Below, in pieces: positions 61,696 to 64,000 of a stretch of DNA of 64,000 nt. The DNA lies in the NCBI RefSeq assembly GCF_003368325.1, contig NZ_CP031466.1, positions 1,426,001 to 1,490,000 of the forward strand, given 5' to 3'. Positions within the stretch are counted from its first letter, which is position 1; each line of letters opens with the position of its first letter. The translations under genes were made by a program, and so were the position numbers. The DNA comes from Paraburkholderia caffeinilytica. GTDB lineage: Bacteria > Pseudomonadota > Gammaproteobacteria > Burkholderiales > Burkholderiaceae. The notes beneath the pieces are model-generated. The model saw nothing but the letters and a program-made list of their open reading frames with translations. It did not search any database and was not told where the DNA came from.

Positions 61696-64000
61696 GATTC
61701 GACAAAGTCCTGATTGCCAATCGCGGCGAAATCGCCTGCCGCGTGATTCGCACGCTCAAGCGTCTCGGTATCGCGTCGGTGGCGGTCTATTCGGAAGCCG
61801 ATCGCCACGCCATGCACGTGATGCTCGCCGACGAAGCGGTCTGCATCGGCCCGGCGGTGGCCGCCGGCAGCTATCTGAACGGCACGGCGATTCTGGAGGC
61901 GGCGCGCGCGACCGGCGCGAATGCCGTGCATCCCGGCTACGGTTTTCTCTCGGAGAATGCGGCTTTTGCGCAGACATGCGAAGACGCGGGCATCCGCTTC
62001 ATCGGACCGCGCCCCGCACAGATGCGTGAATTCGGCCTGAAGCACACCGCACGCGAGCTGGCACGCGCCAACGACGTGACGTTACTGCCGGGCACCGGCT
62101 TGCTGCCCGACGTGACCATCGCGTTGAGCGAGGCCGAATCGATCGGCTATCCCGTGATGCTGAAAAGCACCGCGGGCGGCGGCGGCATCGGCATGTCGCT
62201 GTGCCGCGACGCGGCGCAACTGGAGAGCGTGTTCGCGTCGGTGGCGCGGCTCGGCGAGGCCAATTTCGCGAACGGGGGCGTCTACATCGAGAAGTTCGTC
62301 GACAACGCGCGCCATATCGAAGTGCAGATTTTCGGCGACGGCCGGGGCGGCGCGATCGCGCTCGGCGAGCGCGACTGCTCGGTGCAGCGGCGCAATCAGA
62401 AGGTGATCGAGGAGACACCCGCACCGGGGCTGACGCAAGCGGAACGCACGTCATTGCACGCAAGCGCCGTGCGCCTCGCGCAGGCCGTGAAATACGAATC
62501 CGCCGGCACGGTCGAGTTCGTCTTCGACGCCGACACGCGGCGCTTCTATTTCCTCGAAGTGAACACGCGGCTGCAGGTCGAGCATTGCGTCACGGAGGAG
62601 GTGACGGGTATCGACCTGGTCGAGTGGATGATTCGTCAGGCCGAGGGTGGGCTTGCGCCGCTCGACACGCTGGCGCCGACGCCCAGTGGGGCGAGCATCC
62701 AGGTTCGTCTGTACGCCGAAGATCCGCACAAGCAGTTCCAACCGAGCGCGGGCGTGCTGACGCATGTCGCGTTCGCCACCGATGCGCGGGTCGACACATG
62801 GGTCGATGCAGGCACCGAAGTCAGCGCGTTCTACGATCCGCTGCTCGCGAAGATCATCGTTAAAGGCGCAACACGCGATGCCGCGCTCGCCGCCATGTGC
62901 GCCGCGCTCGATCAAACCCAGTTGTACGGCATCGAGACGAACCTCGACTATCTGCGCGCCATCGCCGGTTCGGCGACCTTCGCGCGAGGCGAGCAGACCA
63001 CCGCCTTCCTGACGCGTTTCATGTTTGCACCGCACACCATCGACGTGCTCGACGGCGGCGTGCAGACCACGGTGCAGCAGACGCCGGGACGGGTCGGCTA
63101 CTGGGACATCGGCGTGCCGCCCTCCGGTCCAATGGACGATCTCTCATTCCGGCTCGCCAACGAACTGCTCGGCAACCCGGCCGACGCGGCGGGACTCGAA
63201 TGCGCGATGGTCGGCGCGACGCTGCGCTTTAACACCGCGACGCTGTTCGTGCTGGGCGGCGCGCCGCTCGCCGCCACACTCGACGCTCAGCCGGTCACGC
63301 CGTGGCAGGTCACGCGCGCCGCGGCGGGTTCGGTGCTCAAGCTCGGCGGCGTGACCGGCGCGGGCATGCGCGCCTGTCTCGCGCTCAAGGGCGGCTTGCA
63401 GGTGCCGGACTATCTCGGCAGCAAGGCGACCTTCACGCTGGGTCAGTTCGGCGGCCACGCGGGGCGTGCCTTGCGTAAGGGCGACGTGCTGCATCTCGCC
63501 GCCGAAACGGGCCATGGCGAAGCCGGCGCGCAGCTCGATCCCACGCACGTGCCGGCGCTCACGCATGACTGGACCCTCGGCGTGCTCGACGGTCCGCACG
63601 GTGCGCCGGATTTCTTCACGCCTGCCGACATCGCGATGCTGTACGCCACGCGCTGGACGGTTCACTACAACTCGAGCCGCACGGGCGTCCGGCTGATCGG
63701 TCCAAAGCCGCAATGGGCGCGCACCGACGGCGGCGAGGCGGGGCTGCATCCGTCGAATATTCACGACAATGCGTATGCGGTCGGCGCCGTCGATTTCACG
63801 GGCGACATGCCAGTGATTCTCGGTCCGGACGGCCCGAGCCTCGGCGGTTTCGTCTGCCCGGTGACCGTGGTGGGGGATGAGTTGTGGAAGCTGGGGCAAC
63901 TGCGGCCGGGGGATACGGTGCAGTTCGAACCGGTGCGCGCTCGACCGGCGCTGACGGCGTCTGGGGCGCCGACAGCAACCGCAGCGACTGCAGCGACTGC
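61692..64000 (+). CDS. Urea/guanidine carboxylase, partial (N-terminal 769 aa)
   Basis: This frame begins at ATG 61692 and is cut by the window end; urea carboxylases are about 1200 aa, so some 430 residues, including the C-terminal biotin-carrier domain, are missing. Biotin carboxylase covers about residues 1-445: [34 protein letters not shown], the ATP-grasp glycine loop [29 protein letters not shown] and [12 protein letters not shown]. From about residue 460 ([29 protein letters not shown]) an allophanate-hydrolase-subunit-2-like (KipA/PxpC-type) region of the carboxyltransferase begins. With the guanidine-I riboswitch and DUF1989 genes upstream, guanidine is the likely true substrate, as shown for other members of this gene set. 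Confidence 0.93.
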   Translation, partial: MRFDKVLIANRGEIACRVIRTLKRLGIASVAVYSEADRHAMHVMLADEAVCIGPAVAAGSYLNGTAILEAARATGANAVHPGYGFLSENAAFAQTCEDAGIRFIGPRPAQMREFGLKHTARELARANDVTLLPGTGLLPDVTIALSEAESIGYPVMLKSTAGGGGIGMSLCRDAAQLESVFASVARLGEANFANGGVYIEKFVDNARHIEVQIFGDGRGGAIALGERDCSVQRRNQKVIEETPAPGLTQAERTSLHASAVRLAQAVKYESAGTVEFVFDADTRRFYFLEVNTRLQVEHCVTEEVTGIDLVEWMIRQAEGGLAPLDTLAPTPSGASIQVRLYAEDPHKQFQPSAGVLTHVAFATDARVDTWVDAGTEVSAFYDPLLAKIIVKGATRDAALAAMCAALDQTQLYGIETNLDYLRAIAGSATFARGEQTTAFLTRFMFAPHTIDVLDGGVQTTVQQTPGRVGYWDIGVPPSGPMDDLSFRLANELLGNPADAAGLECAMVGATLRFNTATLFVLGGAPLAATLDAQPVTPWQVTRAAAGSVLKLGGVTGAGMRACLALKGGLQVPDYLGSKATFTLGQFGGHAGRALRKGDVLHLAAETGHGEAGAQLDPTHVPALTHDWTLGVLDGPHGAPDFFTPADIAMLYATRWTVHYNSSRTGVRLIGPKPQWARTDGGEAGLHPSNIHDNAYAVGAVDFTGDMPVILGPDGPSLGGFVCPVTVVGDELWKLGQLRPGDTVQFEPVRARPALTASGAPTATAATAAT

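Overview
The window looks like chromosomal DNA of a Burkholderiaceae beta-proteobacterium, most likely Paraburkholderia or a close relative. Coding DNA is GC-rich, there are OmpC-type and MipA/OmpV outer-membrane proteins, an orphan type VI secretion VgrG-Rhs locus, many stand-alone transporters and regulators, and a guanidine/urea carboxylase region with ykkC (guanidine-I) riboswitches. The genus is inferred from gene content; there is no rRNA, tRNA or CRISPR to anchor it.

Layout. 0-9 kb: a phytochelatin-synthase-like lipoprotein with a CsoR-type operator upstream, a GST, a sodium:solute symporter with its DUF3311 partner, a MarC protein, a class II glutamine amidotransferase and a CobT-like/CobS-like (VWA/AAA+) pair. 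9-21 kb: porin and central carbon and housekeeping genes (transketolase, ZapE, a single-domain response regulator, class I aldolase, thioredoxin, a sugar-efflux MFS protein, 6-phosphogluconate dehydrogenase, a HAD hydrolase, a BON protein). 21-29 kb: an orphan T6SS effector module vgrG - eag chaperone - PAAR/Rhs toxin - immunity gene, with a compositional break at the toxin tip. 29-37 kb: a D-amino-acid dehydrogenase under a tandem glycine riboswitch, a LysE exporter, an XRE/cupin regulator with a palindromic operator plus a GNAT enzyme, YceH, a MipA-hydrolase-DUF4118 operon and a solitary SLATT membrane protein. 37-41 kb: a sulfonate/sulfone-type cluster (LLM monooxygenase, periplasmic binding protein, acyl-CoA-dehydrogenase-like monooxygenase). 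41.26-41.91 kb: a non-coding inverted-repeat element with a 73-bp perfect match between its arms. 42-48 kb: a PotABCD-like ABC operon divergent from a polysaccharide-deacetylase/allantoinase-like gene and a GntR regulator. 48-52 kb: a less GC-rich, possibly acquired stretch (LysR, class II aldolase, amino-acid-type binding protein) ending in an IS5-family transposase remnant.

51.8-64 kb: a nitrogen-scavenging region. A gamma-glutamyltransferase/HpxW-like enzyme diverges from allophanate hydrolase atzF and an FCD-type GntR regulator, with a 34-bp palindrome in front of atzF. After mreB and a small secreted protein come two divergent guanidine-I riboswitches. One controls a NitT/TauT-type binding protein. 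The other controls two DUF1989 proteins (UAAP1/UAAP2, now linked to carboxyguanidine deiminase CgdAB) and a biotin-dependent urea/guanidine carboxylase cut off by the window end. Together these give a full guanidine route: uptake, carboxylation, deimination to allophanate, and hydrolysis by AtzF, with AtzF under a different (GntR) switch.

The most rewarding items are the paired guanidine riboswitches, the Rhs toxin with its immunity gene, the inverted-repeat element, the glycine riboswitch on an oxidase gene, and several clear palindromic operators.
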